Shown piece after piece: positions 34,853-44,672 of a stretch of 64,000 bases of DNA. Positions within the stretch are counted from its first letter, which is position 1. Each line of letters starts with the position of its first letter. The translations under genes and the position numbers were made by a program. A model generated the notes under the pieces. It searched no databases and had not been told where the DNA came from. It saw only the letters and a program-made list of their open reading frames with translations. The DNA comes from Caryophanon latum (GTDB taxonomy: Bacteria > Bacillota > Bacilli > Bacillales_A > Planococcaceae): positions 62,001-126,000 of the forward strand of contig NZ_MATO01000037.1 in assembly GCF_001700325.1 (NCBI RefSeq). Direction: 5' to 3'.

Positions 34853-36733
34853 CTAGCTGTTGACAATTTCGTCTAAATAGCTCCAACGTTCAATGTAATG
34901 CTCATACTGGGCGTTTAACTCATCTAGCTTCGTCGTCAGCTCCTGTAAACGCGTAAAGTCCGAGCCGCACGTTGCAATGCCTGCTTCCGTCTCTTCAATT
35001 TGTTGCTCTGTGCGCTCGATGTCGCTACTAATCGTTTCCCATTCCTTTTGCTCTTTAAAACTTAAACGCTTTTTATCAGACTTTGGCTTTTCGCGCTTCA
35101 TCGGCTCTGGCTTTACTTCTTTCGGTGCTTGCTCGGTCTTTTTCTTCTCTAAATAATCCGAGTACACGTCAAGCGTTTCGTCCACGCCGCCTTGTCCATC
35201 TAAAATCCATAGCTTTTTCGCAATGCGATCTAAGAAGAAGCGGTCATGTGAAATCGTTAAAATCACACCTGGGAAGCTTTCGATAAAGTCCTCTAACACA
35301 CCGAGCGTTTCAATGTCTAAGTCGTTCGTCGGCTCATCTAACAATAAAACGTTTGGTTGCTCCATTAATAAGCGCAGTAAATGAAGACGCTTGCGCTCGC
35401 CGCCTGACAGCTTGCTAATTGGCGTGCCGTGTGCGTGCAGTGGGAATAAAAAGCGCTCAAGCATTTGTGCTGCACTGAAGCGTTCGCCTGTTGCGTCGGT
35501 AATGTCATTTGATGCTTCGCGAATGTATTCAATCATGCGCGCATTTTCATTCATCGGTGGCAGCTGCTGCTTAAAGTGGGCAAGCTTCACCGTCGTTCCT
35601 ACAATGACCTCACCTGCGTCTGGTGTTAATTCACCTGCAAGCATGTTGAGCAATGTCGATTTACCGTAGCCGTTTGCGCCGATAATGCCGATACGGTCAC
35701 CTTGCTGAAGTAAAAAGCTAAAGTTTTCAACAATTGTACGGTCGCCAAAGCGCTTTGAAATGCCATCTGACTCAATAACTTTTCGCCCTAACCGCGTCGT
35801 CGCTAAGTTCATCTCTAGCGACTCCTCCTTCGTACCGCGCTCCACTTGGCTATCGAGCTCATCAAAGCGTTGAATACGAGCCTTTTGCTTCGTCGTACGA
35901 GCCTTCGCACCGCGGCGAATCCACTTTAACTCTGCGCGGTAACGATTGCGCATTTTCGCCTGTGTTGCAGCGTTCATTTCCTCACGAATGGCGCGCGCCT
36001 CTAAATAGTCACCGTAGTTCCCAACATGACGGTATAACGTTTGATCGGCAAGCTCGTAAATGTGCGTCGCAAGCTCATCTAAAAAATAACGATCATGCGT
36101 AATGAAAATGACCGCACCTTTTAAACGCAACACCATTTCTTGTAGCCACTGCGTCGATTCCACATCTAAATGGTTCGTCGGTTCGTCTAGTAAATAAAGG
36201 TCAGCTGGCTCAATTAACGTTTTTGCGAGTGCGACACGCTTTTGCTGACCGCCCGACATCGTTGTGACAACTTTGTCATAGTCGGTAACACCAAGCTTTG
36301 ATAATGCCGTTTTCGCTAGCGCGTTAATGTCCCACGCTTCTTGCTCATCCATTTGCTGCTGCACGCGGAAAAGCGCTTGTTGTGTCGCTTCGTTTTCTGG
36401 GTCATCCATCATGTTTTGCAGCGCCATCTCGTAGTCGCGGTTTAATTTCAGCAGCGGCGAATTGCCCGAGAACACTGCTTGAAGCACCGTCTCACCTTCT
36501 GGGAAAACGGGATCTTGCGGCAAGTACGCGACGCTATATTTGTTCGGGCGCTCATAGTCGTACACGTCCGCTTCTAATTGATCGGCTAAAATCGAAAGCA
36601 ACGTCGATTTCCCTGTGCCGTTAATGCCGATTAATCCAGCGCGCTCTCCTTCATAAATTGTAAATTGTAAATGCTGAAATAACGTTTTATCTCCAACAGT
36701 TTTCGTTACGTCATTGACGATTAAATGACTCAT
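34853..36733 (-). CDS. yfmR: ABC-F ATPase, Uup/YfmR type
   Basis: 626 residues with two ABC ATPase domains and no membrane part. First domain: GINGTGKST, MSGGQQKR, LLDEPTNHLD; second: GANGYGKST, LSGGERKR, LLDEPTNDLD. An inter-domain linker rich in R and K (YRAELKWIRRGAKARTTK) and a C-terminal coiled-coil domain (about 550-626) identify the Uup/YfmR group. These proteins act on the ribosome and help to resolve stalled elongation. Of three nearby in-frame ATGs, the one at 36733 has AGAAGG at six bases. First gene of a unit with cvfC and the TetR gene. Confidence 0.9.
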   Translation of the reverse strand: MSHLIVNDVTKTVGDKTLFQHLQFTIYEGERAGLIGINGTGKSTLLSILADQLEADVYDYERPNKYSVAYLPQDPVFPEGETVLQAVFSGNSPLLKLNRDYEMALQNMMDDPENEATQQALFRVQQQMDEQEAWDINALAKTALSKLGVTDYDKVVTTMSGGQQKRVALAKTLIEPADLYLLDEPTNHLDVESTQWLQEMVLRLKGAVIFITHDRYFLDELATHIYELADQTLYRHVGNYGDYLEARAIREEMNAATQAKMRNRYRAELKWIRRGAKARTTKQKARIQRFDELDSQVERGTKEESLEMNLATTRLGRKVIESDGISKRFGDRTIVENFSFLLQQGDRIGIIGANGYGKSTLLNMLAGELTPDAGEVIVGTTVKLAHFKQQLPPMNENARMIEYIREASNDITDATGERFSAAQMLERFLFPLHAHGTPISKLSGGERKRLHLLRLLMEQPNVLLLDEPTNDLDIETLGVLEDFIESFPGVILTISHDRFFLDRIAKKLWILDGQGGVDETLDVYSDYLEKKKTEQAPKEVKPEPMKREKPKSDKKRLSFKEQKEWETISSDIERTEQQIEETEAGIATCGSDFTRLQELTTKLDELNAQYEHYIERWSYLDEIVNS

Positions 36734-36927
36734 ATGCATCCTTCTCTTTCTTTCGCAACTATACATTGCGATTAATCTGTTTAATGTGCAACCGTTATGT
36801 ATTAGCTAACTGCGTATTGCGGCTCACTATATTGTGCGTTGTAATCAAAACATATCGTGGTTCTCGCTTCATTTCCATAGTGTATCATGAATAACACGCT
36901 TTTTGCCGCTGTTTGCTTATGTGCGCG
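36734..36927. other. Intergenic region upstream of the ABC-F gene
   Basis: About 190 bp without a supported gene. It must contain the promoter of the ABC-F/cvfC/TetR unit (reverse strand), but I could not pick out convincing -35/-10 boxes. Confidence 0.4.
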
Positions 36928-36972
36928 CAAAAAAACGCCATGAAACGGACTCACTCCAATTTCATGACGCAA
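36928..36972 (-). terminator. Intrinsic terminator of the nitroreductase gene
   Basis: GCGTCATGAAA / TTTCATGGCG stem on the reverse strand followed by seven T residues. Confidence 0.88.
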
Positions 36973-36975
36973 TCG

Positions 36976-37725
36976 TTATTTTAATAGCTTTTGCTGCTTC
37001 AGCGCCTCAGCTGCATCCGCATAGCCATTACCACGGTAGCGCGGCTCGCCGTAAAAGCCTGCAATACCGCTTGTCCAGTTCGTGCTATTTTCACCGTTCG
37101 TGCGCTCACTCATATACGCTGAAAACTGTTCGTTATACACGTGTAAATGCGGCGCAACGTTACGGTCATACGCATTGTTAAAAATTTGTGCCTCTTGCGG
37201 TAATCGTGGCTTTAATGCTGGTGCTTCGTCTGGGTAGCCGATGCATAAGCCGCTTACCGGATAAACGTACGGCGGTAACTCAAGCAGTTCAATGACTTCA
37301 GTCGGTGATTTACGAACGCCACCGATTGCGACCGTGCCAAGCCCGAAGCTTTCTGCTGCGACAACGGCTGTGCCAAGCGCGATGCCGACATCCGTTGCCC
37401 CAACAAGTAATAAATCGATGTTACCTTCAACCGCAAATTCCGTTCCTTCTAGCTTTGCCGCTTCATATGCGCGGTAAAAATCTAAGCAAAAGACGAAAAA
37501 CTCCGGTGCTTGTGCAACGTATGGTTGATTGCCTGCAAGCGCCATTAATTTTTCGCGTTTTTCTTTGTCTGTTACGCGAATAATCGTCACTTGCTGTCCG
37601 TTAATCCACGACGGTGCTTGCTGAACGGCTGCTATGATCGCCTCTAAAATAGACGGTGCAATCGGCTCGTCTTTGTAACGACGAATCGATGTATGCTGCT
37701 GCAATTGTGTAATCGTTGTATTCAT
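36976..37725 (-). CDS. NADPH-dependent FMN nitroreductase (NfrA-like)
   Basis: 249 residues. N-terminal HTSIRRYKDEPI is the phosphate/FMN-binding signature of the nitroreductase fold, AAVQQAPSWINGQQ the second FMN contact, and FGLGTVAIGGVRKSP the third; GLCIGYPDEAPALKPRLP is typical of the NfsA/NfrA1 subgroup. Oxygen-insensitive reduction of nitro compounds, flavins or quinones is expected. AAAGGGG precedes the ATG at 37725. Monocistronic, between two terminators. Confidence 0.92.
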   Translation of the reverse strand: MNTTITQLQQHTSIRRYKDEPIAPSILEAIIAAVQQAPSWINGQQVTIIRVTDKEKREKLMALAGNQPYVAQAPEFFVFCLDFYRAYEAAKLEGTEFAVEGNIDLLLVGATDVGIALGTAVVAAESFGLGTVAIGGVRKSPTEVIELLELPPYVYPVSGLCIGYPDEAPALKPRLPQEAQIFNNAYDRNVAPHLHVYNEQFSAYMSERTNGENSTNWTSGIAGFYGEPRYRGNGYADAAEALKQQKLLK

Positions 37726-37760
37726 ATAAAAACCCCTTTCTCTTTTTACTATACCAAAAA

Positions 37761-37793
37761 CGAAAAAGAGTAGAAACTGTTGTCTCTACTCTC
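37761..37793 (-). terminator. Intrinsic terminator overlapping the DUF4003 stop codon
   Basis: GAGTAGAGAC / TTTCTACTC imperfect stem on the reverse strand followed by TTTTTCG. The TAG inside the stem is the stop codon at 37786. Confidence 0.75.
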
Positions 37794-38748
37794 CGTCACC
37801 GCTATCGACATATGAATCCCCCTCGCTATATATATATAGCCCGTCACCTTTACTTATATCGTCACACGCGTTCGTAAAGTCGTATAAAATATCGTTGCTT
37901 ACATCACCACCGTAAAGCGTTTCCGTATGATCTAAAACAGTCGCACTAAACAGCTGTAATGCAAGTAAAGTTACGTCTGTTTGTGCTGAAAAGTTTACCG
38001 GCAATCGGCGAAGTTGCTGCTCGAGCTGCTCATAATACTCTATCGCCGTCCACGCATCGTATTTCGTCGCGATAATCCACATATAACTTTCGTAAATCGG
38101 ACGCAGCGCTGTTAATTTTTCTAAGTGCACTTTGAATGTCTCGACGTTCGCCGCTGTTTGTTTAACGTTCGATGACAAAACGTATGCCATGACAGCCGTT
38201 ATATGCGCATTAATCGGTGAAAACTGTCGCTCAATTAAAAACGTTTGCGTCGCTAATACGTGCTTTTGAATGTCTGTTAACGGCTTCGGAACTTTCGCGA
38301 GCGCGGCTGCTTGGTACACGCACGGCTTTGCATTGTACGGTGTAAGCTGTTGTAAAAAATGCAGTATGTCACGCAAACGCTCCTCGTTAACGTACGGCTC
38401 TCGCTCGTAGTAAATCGCTGCCTGATATAAAGACGCATTATGCGCAAGCGGAAAATCACGCAGCTGTCGCACTTTCATAAATACGTGATCAATGAGCTGT
38501 GTAATCGACGGCTCGACGTGAGCGCGTGCAATTAACGCATGGCTAATCACGTGGTCGTAACGTGCCTTTGATAAAATATGAGTATGTCGTTTAATTTGCT
38601 GCTTCGTCTCATCGTAAACTTGTGGCTCAAACATTCGTTTTTGAACGGTTAGGCGCATCGCTAAATCGACAACATGTCCATGCATATGCCATTTCGTATA
38701 TTCGTTAATCGTCCGCACATTGTCGTAAAATAGTGCAACGGTCGTCAT
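37786..38748 (-). CDS. DUF4003 family protein
   Basis: 320 residues, soluble, helical. The conserved pattern (VHVEPSITQLIDHVFMKV-like segment, a mid-part ending with 'FLIERQFSPINAHITAVMAYVLS' read in two pieces, and an acidic C-terminus GDSYVDSGDGE) fits DUF4003 of bacilli, a family of unknown function. AAGGAGG lies 9 bases before the ATG at 38748; the longer open frame has no ribosome binding site. No signal peptide. Confidence 0.72.
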   Translation of the reverse strand: MTTVALFYDNVRTINEYTKWHMHGHVVDLAMRLTVQKRMFEPQVYDETKQQIKRHTHILSKARYDHVISHALIARAHVEPSITQLIDHVFMKVRQLRDFPLAHNASLYQAAIYYEREPYVNEERLRDILHFLQQLTPYNAKPCVYQAAALAKVPKPLTDIQKHVLATQTFLIERQFSPINAHITAVMAYVLSSNVKQTAANVETFKVHLEKLTALRPIYESYMWIIATKYDAWTAIEYYEQLEQQLRRLPVNFSAQTDVTLLALQLFSATVLDHTETLYGGDVSNDILYDFTNACDDISKGDGLYIYSEGDSYVDSGDGE

Positions 38749-38843
38749 ATGAACGCCTCCTTCTATATACGTTATACGTCCATGATATGATAAAGTTTCA
38801 TTATTTTCAGAAAAATCATTGACAAAACGATGCGGACGACAAA

Positions 38844-38884
38844 TAAAAAAGTCATTTGACACATTTGTGCATCAAATGACTTGT
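38844..38884 (-). terminator. Intrinsic terminator of fhs
   Basis: AAGTCATTTGA / TCAAATGACTT stem on the reverse strand followed by TTTTTTA. Confidence 0.9.
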
Positions 38885-38890
38885 CGTTTA

Positions 38891-40570
38891 TTAAAACAGT
38901 CCGACTGCTTTTCCTTCTTCGTTTACGCCCATGCGCAGTGCTGCCGGCTCTTTCGGTAAGCCCGGCATCGTCATAATATCGCCTGTTAAGCAGACTAAGA
39001 AGCCTGCACCAAGCTTTGGAATGACTTCACGCACTGTAATCGTAAAGCCTGTTGGACGTCCTAAGCGTGTCGGGTCGTCCGTTAATGAATATTGTGATTT
39101 CGCCATACAAATCGGCAATACGTCCCAGCCAAATTGCTCGATTTGCGCAATTTGCTTTTTCGCCTTTTCTGTAAAGTGTACGCCATCGCCACCGTACACT
39201 TTTTGCACGATCGTCGTCACCTTTTGCTCGATTGATTGCTCAACGTCGTAAAGCTGCGCGAAGTTGTTACCTGCTTCGATCACTTCAAGCACTTTTTCTG
39301 CTAACTCGATGCCGCCTTTACCACCTTGCTCCCATACGTTCGTACGTGCAATGCGCACACCTTCTGATGCACACCAAGCTAAAATTGTCGCAAGTTCCGC
39401 TTCTGTGTCGGTAATGAAGCGGTTCAGTGCAACAACTGGCTCTGCACCGAATTGACGTACTGTATCGACATGCTTCGCTAAGTTTTCAATGCCTGCTTGC
39501 AGCGCTTCAACGTTTTCTTCTTTTAAGTTGTTTTTCGCAACACCACCGTGCATTTTCAGCGCGCGCACTGTCGCAACGATCACGACTGCGTCTGGCTTGA
39601 AGCCACCTTGTCGCGCTTTAATGTTCATGAACTTCTCCGCACCTAAGTCCGAGCCAAAGCCCGCTTCTGTTACGACGATATCTGCTAGCTTGCGCGCTGT
39701 TTGTGTTGCGACAATTGAGTTACAGCCGTGCGCAATGTTTGCGAATGGACCGCCGTGAATAATCGCGGGTGTGCCTTCAATCGTTTGCACTAAGTTTGGC
39801 TTAAACGCATCCTTTAATAATAACGTGAGCGCCCCTTCAACACCTAAATCTTTGACGAATAACGGCTCGCGTGCAAAGTTATAGCCAAACACGATATTTG
39901 CAATGCGGTTTTGTAAATCCTCTAAGCTTGTCGCTAAGCAAAAAATCGCCATAATTTCAGACGCTACGGTAATATCAAAGCCGTCCTCACGTGGCATCCC
40001 TTGTGCTGGACCTCCTAAACCGACGATCACATTGCGCAGTGCGCGGTCATTTAAATCCATTACACGCTTCCAAATGATGCGGCGCGGGTCAACATTTAAC
40101 ACGTTTCCTTGATGAATATGATTGTCGATAAACGCAGATAACGCATTGTTCGCTGCTGTAATCGCATGTAAATCACCTGTGAAGTGTAAGTTAATGTCTT
40201 CCATCGGCAATACTTGTGCGTAGCCGCCACCTGTTGCGCCACCTTTTACACCCATTACTGGACCAAGTGATGGCTCGCGCAGTGCAACCATTACATTTTT
40301 ATTTAATTGGTGGAATGCATCTGCTAAACCAACTGTTACCGTCGATTTCCCTTCGCCTGCTGGTGTTGGGCTAATCGCCGTCACAAGCACGACCTTACCG
40401 TTTTTTGACGGTGCGTTTAATTTCGCTGGGTCAATTTTTGCTTTATAACGTCCGTATGGCTCGAGTGCATCTTCATCGATTCCAGCAGCTTTTGCAATGT
40501 TAACAATCGGCTGCATCGTCGCATTAGCTGCGATTTCTAAATCTGATAATGGCGTTGAATGTGTCGTCAT
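38891..40570 (-). CDS. fhs: Formate-tetrahydrofolate ligase
   Basis: 559 residues, usual family length (about 555). Makes 10-formyl-THF from formate, THF and ATP, feeding purine and formyl-methionine synthesis. The P-loop-like motif [34 protein letters not shown] and the [13 protein letters not shown] segment are diagnostic. TAGGGTAA precedes the ATG at 40570. Divergent from the cold shock gene. On the reverse strand of the shared 180-bp promoter region there are two CGAA-containing half-sites similar to PurBoxes, but in the same orientation, so purine control is not supported. Monocistronic. Confidence 0.96.
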   Translation of the reverse strand: MTTHSTPLSDLEIAANATMQPIVNIAKAAGIDEDALEPYGRYKAKIDPAKLNAPSKNGKVVLVTAISPTPAGEGKSTVTVGLADAFHQLNKNVMVALREPSLGPVMGVKGGATGGGYAQVLPMEDINLHFTGDLHAITAANNALSAFIDNHIHQGNVLNVDPRRIIWKRVMDLNDRALRNVIVGLGGPAQGMPREDGFDITVASEIMAIFCLATSLEDLQNRIANIVFGYNFAREPLFVKDLGVEGALTLLLKDAFKPNLVQTIEGTPAIIHGGPFANIAHGCNSIVATQTARKLADIVVTEAGFGSDLGAEKFMNIKARQGGFKPDAVVIVATVRALKMHGGVAKNNLKEENVEALQAGIENLAKHVDTVRQFGAEPVVALNRFITDTEAELATILAWCASEGVRIARTNVWEQGGKGGIELAEKVLEVIEAGNNFAQLYDVEQSIEQKVTTIVQKVYGGDGVHFTEKAKKQIAQIEQFGWDVLPICMAKSQYSLTDDPTRLGRPTGFTITVREVIPKLGAGFLVCLTGDIMTMPGLPKEPAALRMGVNEEGKAVGLF

Positions 40571-40662
40571 GAATTACCCTACTTTCAAAGTTATTACGTA
40601 TCATTATAAGAATGTATTCTGAAAAAAGAAAGCCATAAACGTGCACATTTTTCGTTAATTTG

Positions 40663-40692
40663 TTGACAATCGTTCGTTTTTTGATATATATT
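40663..40692 (+). promoter_or_regulatory. Promoter of the cold shock gene
   Basis: Perfect TTGACA (40663-40668), 18 bp, TATATT. It leaves a 5' leader of about 50-55 bases before the start codon. Confidence 0.6.
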
Positions 40693-40751
40693 ATATGTTG
40701 TATTATTGTAAGTTTTTTCAGATTCATACAGATTGACTGGAGGGGTACGAT

Positions 40752-40955
40752 ATGCGCCGAGGAAAAGTGAAATGGTTTAATAACGAAAAAGGATATGGCT
40801 TCATTGAATGCGAAAATGGAGACGATGTGTTCGTTCACTTCACAGGAATTCAAGGTGAAGGATTCCGAACATTAGAGGAAAATCAAGCAGTTGAGTTCGA
40901 GGTGTCTGAGGGAAACCGCGGCCCGCAAGCGATCAACGTAGCGATTGTTTCATAA
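40752..40955 (+). CDS. Cold shock protein (CspA family)
   Basis: 67-residue single OB-fold RNA/DNA chaperone. RNP1 KGYGFIE (residues 13-19) and RNP2 VFVHFT (27-32) are intact; GKVKWFN starts the domain. CTGGAGGGG precedes the ATG. The second residue pair is RR and RNP1 ends in FIE, as in CspB-like proteins. Own promoter and terminator; divergent from fhs. Confidence 0.97.
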   Translation: MRRGKVKWFNNEKGYGFIECENGDDVFVHFTGIQGEGFRTLEENQAVEFEVSEGNRGPQAINVAIVS

Positions 40956-40963
40956 AACTAAAC

Positions 40964-41014
40964 GTAACGCGATACATAAAGCAGCTTTGCTTTTACTATC
41001 GCGTTTTCTTTTTG
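40964..41014 (+). terminator. Intrinsic terminator of the cold shock gene
   Basis: AACGCGATA / TATCGCGTT outer stem with an inner AAGCAG/CTTTGCTT pairing, followed by TTCTTTTTG. Confidence 0.82.
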
Positions 41015-41064
41015 TCTTTTTCGGCTATAGAACATAGTAATACATGTAGAAAGGATGATTTCAA

Positions 41065-41526
41065 TTGATTCAAAAAAGATGGTTACTATTACCAGCAGCT
41101 ATGTTCGTATTAGCAGCGTGTAACGACGACGAAGTAACGAACGCACCTGATAGCGCACCGACTGAACAAGATGGCAATAACGACGTCGTTACAACGTCTA
41201 GCGATGCGCCATTTAACTTTGCAAAATTTTCGCTTGATGTTGACTACGATGGCACAACGAGCGTTGAAATTGATTATTCAAATGAATCAACAGGTGTGGA
41301 AGCATCGTACAAAAACGACAAAACGAACGAAACGTTAACAGGCAATACCGCGTATCATTATTTAGAGCCGATTTTTGAAGATTTCTCGTTTAATGCCGCT
41401 TCTTCACAAGACGAAGTGATCGATGAAGTCATTCGCGCCTTTAATCTCGATGAAAACTTTAACGAGCTCGATATGGACATTACGTTTGATAACGGCTCGG
41501 AAGTAGAATATATGCGTCAAAAATAA
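41065..41526 (+). CDS. YusW-like lipoprotein
   Basis: 153 residues. Signal peptide MIQKRWLLLPAAMFVLAAC with lipobox LAAC, so cysteine 19 should be lipidated and the protein tethered to the outer face of the membrane. An acidic linker is followed by a domain of about 100 residues (FSLDVDYDGTTSVEIDYS and HYLEPIFEDFSF) that matches YusW of B. subtilis (function unknown). The start is TTG at 41065 with GAAAGGATG upstream. Ends at a bidirectional terminator. Confidence 0.85.
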   Translation: MIQKRWLLLPAAMFVLAACNDDEVTNAPDSAPTEQDGNNDVVTTSSDAPFNFAKFSLDVDYDGTTSVEIDYSNESTGVEASYKNDKTNETLTGNTAYHYLEPIFEDFSFNAASSQDEVIDEVIRAFNLDENFNELDMDITFDNGSEVEYMRQK

Positions 41527-41532
41527 TCGATG

Positions 41533-41579
41533 CAAAAAGGGGTGTACGAGCGTCAGTTGACGTTCGTACACCCCTTTTA
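41533..41579. terminator. Bidirectional intrinsic terminator
   Basis: AAAAGGGGTGTACGA / TCGTACACCCCTTTT-type stem with inner CGTCA/TGACG, between convergent genes. Confidence 0.9.
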
Positions 41580-41584
41580 ATCGT

Positions 41585-42484
41585 TTATTTTGCAATATTC
41601 GGCGTTGGTGGTGCGTTGTATACGCGTGACTCTGCTGGTACAGAGTGTGTTAACCATACGTTACCGCCAATCGTTGAGTTCGCACCAATTGTCGTGTTGC
41701 CACCTAAAATTGTTGCACCCGCGTAAATAACGACGTGATCCTCGATATTCGGATGACGTTTAATGCCTTTAATCGGATTGCCTTGCTCATCAAGTGGGAA
41801 GTTTTTCGCTCCGAGCGTTACCCCTTGATAAATTTTTACGTGTGCGCCAATTGTACACGTTTCACCAATAACGACACCTGTTCCGTGATCGATGAAGAAA
41901 TAGTCGCCAATCGTCGCACCTGGGTGAATATCGATGCCCGTTAGCGTATGCGAATATTCTGACATAATACGCGGAATGACTGGCACGCCTTCTTTATATA
42001 ATTCGTGCGCGATACGGTGAATAAGCACAGCTTGAATCGACGGATAGCTTAGTAAAATTTCCTCATGCGATGTCGTAGCAGGGTCTCCATTGTACGCCGC
42101 TTGCACGTCCGTTTGAAGCGTCGCACGAATTTGTGGGAATTTATTAATGAGTGCCATCACAACAGCGCTCGCTTTTTCCTCTGCATCTTTTGCGCTCAAT
42201 TGCTTATCGGCTGATAAATATACTTTAATAATTAAGTCGCGTAAATCAAGTGCAGATGCGCGTAATTTATTGGCGATCATGACGTTTAAGCGCACTTCAT
42301 CGCCTGAGACCGATTCACATACACACGGAAATAACGCAAAGCGAAAATCGTGTAAAATCGCATAAATTTTTTCCGCCCCTGTAAAACCAAGTGCATTTTC
42401 AACTTGAAAGTGCTCGCTATGAATTGATTCTAAGTTGCTTGCGATGCTTGGCACTTCGTTGTTTAACCAGTCATTTAAATTCAT
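41585..42484 (-). CDS. Serine O-acetyltransferase (EpsC/long CysE type)
   Basis: 299 residues. The N-terminal 170 residues are the helical SAT domain ([31 protein letters not shown]), and the C-terminal part is a left-handed beta-helix of hexapeptide repeats ([54 protein letters not shown]). Acetylates serine with acetyl-CoA for cysteine synthesis. The N-terminal domain is longer than in B. subtilis CysE (217 residues), as in the EpsC subgroup. GGAGAGAAA precedes the ATG. No cysteine synthase gene adjoins it, and no T-box or S-box leader was recognised in the 110 bp upstream. Confidence 0.92.
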   Translation of the reverse strand: MNLNDWLNNEVPSIASNLESIHSEHFQVENALGFTGAEKIYAILHDFRFALFPCVCESVSGDEVRLNVMIANKLRASALDLRDLIIKVYLSADKQLSAKDAEEKASAVVMALINKFPQIRATLQTDVQAAYNGDPATTSHEEILLSYPSIQAVLIHRIAHELYKEGVPVIPRIMSEYSHTLTGIDIHPGATIGDYFFIDHGTGVVIGETCTIGAHVKIYQGVTLGAKNFPLDEQGNPIKGIKRHPNIEDHVVIYAGATILGGNTTIGANSTIGGNVWLTHSVPAESRVYNAPPTPNIAK

Positions 42485-42595
42485 TTTCTCTCCATTCCCT
42501 CCGTAAATCGCTTTGAAATAACCTCATTTTACGATTATATGCGCACTCGGTCAAGCTACTATGTCGATTGATGAACTTGTAATAGCTGTCGCGTT

Positions 42596-43486
42596 TCATG
42601 TGAGTCGAATGACGTGTTGCTGTGCATCAAGCCATTTCATCAAAACCTCGACGAATTTTTTCGTCGCGGGTGAGCTCGTTTTTTTCGTCACTAAGCCAAT
42701 TGTACGATAGCTATCATTTTGTAGCGGCAGCATGATTAAATTTTTCGTCATGTTTTTGTTTAGCACGAGCTCCGGCAAAATTGTAATGCCTAAATGATGC
42801 GACACCATCGACAAAATGCCCATTTCTTCATACAGCTTAAAGCGAATGTTCGGCTTGACGCCTGCTTCGTTAAAGAGACGCTCAATGTCGTGATTGCCGT
42901 TGTAAGAAATCATAATGAACGGATAATTCGCAATGTTGTCGAGCTTCACATAACGTTCCTTTGCTAACTCATGCTGCTCTGGCACGATGCATAGCAAGCG
43001 GTCTTTTACGAGCGGCATAAAATCGTATTGCCCATCAATTGCTTCGTTTAAAAAACCGCAATCAATTTGCCCGCTGTAAATCCATTGCGCAATTTCGTAA
43101 TAATCACCTTCAAACAGCTCAATTGCAATTTGCGGATAATGCTCCTCCATTAGCTGAATGATCGTCGGCATCCAGTTAGACGAAATGCTCGAAATGACGC
43201 CGATGCGTACTTTCCCTCGTGCAAAGCCTAAAATATTTGCAGCTTCCTGCGCTAAGCTTTCTTGTGCAGCAAGTACTTTTCGTATTTCAACGAGCATCAT
43301 CTCCCCTTCTGTCGTTAGCTTCACGCCTCCACGACCGCGATGGATGAGCGCAAAGCCAAACTCTTTTTCCAAGCTGGAAATGGCATGGCTAACAGCTGAC
43401 TGTGTTAGTCCGAGCTGCTCCGCTGCCTTCGTAAACGATTCTTCCTGCCCGACTTTATCTAAAATTTCATATTTCACTAAACTCAA
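42596..43486 (-). CDS. LysR family regulator, divergent from an EamA exporter
   Basis: About 296 residues. LysR helix-turn-helix FTKAAEQLGLTQSAVSHAIS near the N-terminus and a typical effector domain. The start is uncertain: TTG at 43486 with GGAAGGAA upstream is preferred. A longer frame to an ATG at 43525 would overlap the perfect palindrome at 43527-43540 and lacks a ribosome binding site. The gene is transcribed away from the EamA transporter gene at 43679, so it most likely controls that exporter, the classic LysR arrangement. Confidence 0.88.
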   Translation of the reverse strand: MSLVKYEILDKVGQEESFTKAAEQLGLTQSAVSHAISSLEKEFGFALIHRGRGGVKLTTEGEMMLVEIRKVLAAQESLAQEAANILGFARGKVRIGVISSISSNWMPTIIQLMEEHYPQIAIELFEGDYYEIAQWIYSGQIDCGFLNEAIDGQYDFMPLVKDRLLCIVPEQHELAKERYVKLDNIANYPFIMISYNGNHDIERLFNEAGVKPNIRFKLYEEMGILSMVSHHLGITILPELVLNKNMTKNLIMLPLQNDSYRTIGLVTKKTSSPATKKFVEVLMKWLDAQQHVIRLT

Positions 43487-43526
43487 TACGCTCAATTCCT
43501 TCCATTTTGCACTCCGTAGAAACACA

Positions 43527-43540
43527 GTTGTACGTACAAC
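43527..43540. promoter_or_regulatory. Palindrome in the LysR/EamA divergent promoter region
   Basis: Perfect 14-bp palindrome GTTGTACGTACAAC, 40 bases upstream of the LysR start and 140 upstream of the EamA start. Candidate autoregulatory binding site. Confidence 0.6.
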
Positions 43541-43678
43541 AAAGAATTAATGAATTTTTTTCATGTAGTCTATTATAAACATTCGTTTTACTAATAACAA
43601 TGCAACACGTATAGTAATACTAGCAATTAAACAGATGTGTACTACAACACAGACTTACATAACAGAAAGACGCGGTGA

Positions 43679-44593
43679 ATGACGTTGGGAAAGCAAGGAA
43701 AAGCAAATAGTTTACTTGTCATTGTGACAATGTTTTGGGGATTATCTTATACATTTATGGTGCTCGGGCTCGACTCGATGGGCATTTTTTCGCTCGTTGC
43801 ACTACGCTGTGCAGTCGGCTTCGTCGTCGCAGCAGCTATCTTTCATAAAAAAATGCACATGACGAATATGCGCTCACTTAGCTACTCAGCAATTCAAGGC
43901 TTTTTATTGTTCGTCGTTTTCGCAGCGAGCTTAATCGGACTACAAACGACGTCAGCAGCGAATGCAGGCTTCATTTTAAGCTTGACCGTTGTGCTCGTGC
44001 CGTTATTTACAGCAGTGCTTGAGCGTACGTTACCTTCTCGCGCTGTATCAATTGCGATCATTGCGACACTAGTCGGTATTTCGATTTTAACGATTCAGCC
44101 AGGCTTAGCATTTCATGAAGGCGACATCATCATTGCGCTTGCGGCGATTGCTTACGCTGTGTATTTAATATTAAATAGTAAGTTTGCACAAAAACAATCG
44201 GTTGAATCGATTCCGTATAGCGTGTACCAAATCGGCTTTGCGAGCTTATTTAGCTTCCTATGTGTTCCGTTATTTAACGAAGCTTTTACGCTACCTGAGA
44301 CGATGAACGCTTGGATTGCAGTGCTCGGGCTTGGGCTTATTTGTACGGCGTTTTGCTTTATCGGGCAAACGGTCGCGCAGCAATACACATCGGCAACACA
44401 TACCGGGCTTATTTTTTCACTAGAGCCAATTTTTGCAGCACTGTTTGCGGCGATTTTCCTAGCCGATCCAATTACGATGAAGCTTTTACTCGGTGGCAGC
44501 TTTATTTTAATCGGCAACCTCGTAGCACAAATGGAACAGTTCCAGCAGCTACGCCTTATGAAAAAATCATCGTTACAAAAGGTGACGTCTTAA
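43679..44593 (+). CDS. EamA/DMT family transporter
   Basis: 304 residues with ten membrane helices in two EamA repeats (first repeat about 8-140, second about 148-285; typical WGLSYTFMVLGLDSM in helix 1 and HTGLIFSLEPIFAALFAAIFL in the second repeat, given here as two pieces of one conserved block). Exporter of metabolites such as amino acids. The start is the ATG after GACGCGGTGA, a weak ribosome binding site. Under likely control of the divergent LysR gene. Terminator directly after. Confidence 0.9.
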   Translation: MTLGKQGKANSLLVIVTMFWGLSYTFMVLGLDSMGIFSLVALRCAVGFVVAAAIFHKKMHMTNMRSLSYSAIQGFLLFVVFAASLIGLQTTSAANAGFILSLTVVLVPLFTAVLERTLPSRAVSIAIIATLVGISILTIQPGLAFHEGDIIIALAAIAYAVYLILNSKFAQKQSVESIPYSVYQIGFASLFSFLCVPLFNEAFTLPETMNAWIAVLGLGLICTAFCFIGQTVAQQYTSATHTGLIFSLEPIFAALFAAIFLADPITMKLLLGGSFILIGNLVAQMEQFQQLRLMKKSSLQKVTS

Positions 44594-44595
44594 GT

Positions 44596-44636
44596 AAAAA
44601 AATGAGTGCGGCGAATGTGCCACACTCGTTTTTTCT
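44596..44636 (+). terminator. Intrinsic terminator of the EamA gene
   Basis: GAGTGCGGC / GCCACACTC imperfect stem followed by GTTTTTTC. Confidence 0.82.
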
Positions 44637-44672
44637 TTCCAATCGTTTTAATACGCGCTATTATAAATGATG

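Noticed and set aside
40571-40751. PurBox pair upstream of fhs
   Set aside because: Two CGAA-containing half-sites occur, but in the same orientation; PurR operators need inverted boxes.
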